Shown here: positions 4,979 to 5,037 of the stretch, in pieces
Numbering within the stretch: position 1 is the stretch's first letter
Layout of the letters: each line of letters opens with the position of its first letter
Source of the DNA: Thiohalobacter sp.
GTDB lineage: Bacteria > Pseudomonadota > Gammaproteobacteria > Thiohalobacterales > Thiohalobacteraceae
Direction of reading: 5' to 3'
NCBI GenBank assembly: GCA_027030825.1
Contig: JALVEM010000057.1
Location: 1-5,037 of the forward strand
DNA: 5,037 nucleotides
The notes under the pieces: model-generated
Databases searched by the model: none
Told to the model about the DNA's origin: nothing
Seen by the model: only the letters and a program-made list of their open reading frames with translations
Translations under genes and position numbers: made by a program

Positions 4979-5037
4979 AGCCTGGCGGTGACCTACTTTC
5001 GCACGGGGAGACCCCGTACTATCATCGGCGATGCGTC
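4979..5037 (-). rRNA. rrf: 5S ribosomal RNA, 3' part (5' half outside window)
   Basis: Read on the minus strand, the last 59 bases match the 3' half of proteobacterial 5S rRNA. They contain the conserved CGCCGATGATAGT, the hairpin CGGGGTCTCCCCG, then GCGAAAGTAGGTCA, and end in CCGCCAGGC, which is the 3' side of helix I. About half of the usual 120 bases are present. The 3' end near 4979 is estimated by comparison with the E. coli end and is uncertain by a base or two. The rest of the operon (23S, 16S) is expected to the right, outside the window. The terminator follows immediately. Confidence 0.95.

Noticed and set aside
1..5037. CRISPR array, insertion sequence, prophage, tRNA or defence locus
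   Set aside because: No regularly spaced repeats, transposase motifs, terminal inverted repeats around a gene, tRNA-like cloverleaf or recognised defence domains were seen.

Overview
The window is GC-rich, densely coded bacterial chromosome. The 3' half of a 5S rRNA gene of proteobacterial type, the PEP-CTERM/VPLPA-like sorting tail on a secreted protein, and the mix of housekeeping genes suggest a proteobacterium, most likely a Gammaproteobacterium of environmental type. The genus cannot be fixed from this sequence.

Layout, left to right. (1) 1-1906, + strand: two tandem FtsX/MacB-type ABC transporter permeases. The first is cut by the window edge and the second is complete; they overlap by ATGA, so they are translationally coupled. 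Their ATPase is expected upstream, outside the window. (2) 1910-2902, - strand: a zinc-less MDR-family NAD(P)H quinone oxidoreductase/alcohol dehydrogenase-like enzyme, convergent with the permeases and only 3 bp from them. (3) 2903-2986: a short divergent control region with plausible overlapping promoters. (4) 2987-4049, + strand: a two-gene unit, a PEBP (YbhB/YbcL) family protein followed by an unrecognised four-helix membrane protein, each with a very good Shine-Dalgarno. (5) 4050-4160: an AT-rich intergenic region with a strong sigma70-type promoter overlapped by an inverted repeat. (6) 4161-4793, + strand: an exported lamin-tail-domain (LTD) protein ending in a VPLPG-type exosortase sorting signal. 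(7) 4794-4908: the 3' UTR of that gene, which can fold into a perfect three-way-junction RNA followed by an intrinsic terminator. (8) 4939-5037, - strand: the end of a ribosomal RNA operon, with an intrinsic terminator and the 3' part of 5S rRNA.

How the genes work together: the permease pair is one transporter. The PEBP and membrane-protein genes look co-transcribed, but no joint function can be deduced. The LTD protein is its own transcription unit and would need an exosortase encoded elsewhere. It faces the rRNA operon, and each transcript has its own terminator in a roughly 90-bp zone. The most unusual items are the structured 3' UTR, the LTD/exosortase-type protein with an atypical tail, and the unassigned membrane protein with an HAH motif. 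No mobile element, CRISPR array, tRNA or defence system is visible, and no stretch over 300 bases lacks a gene.
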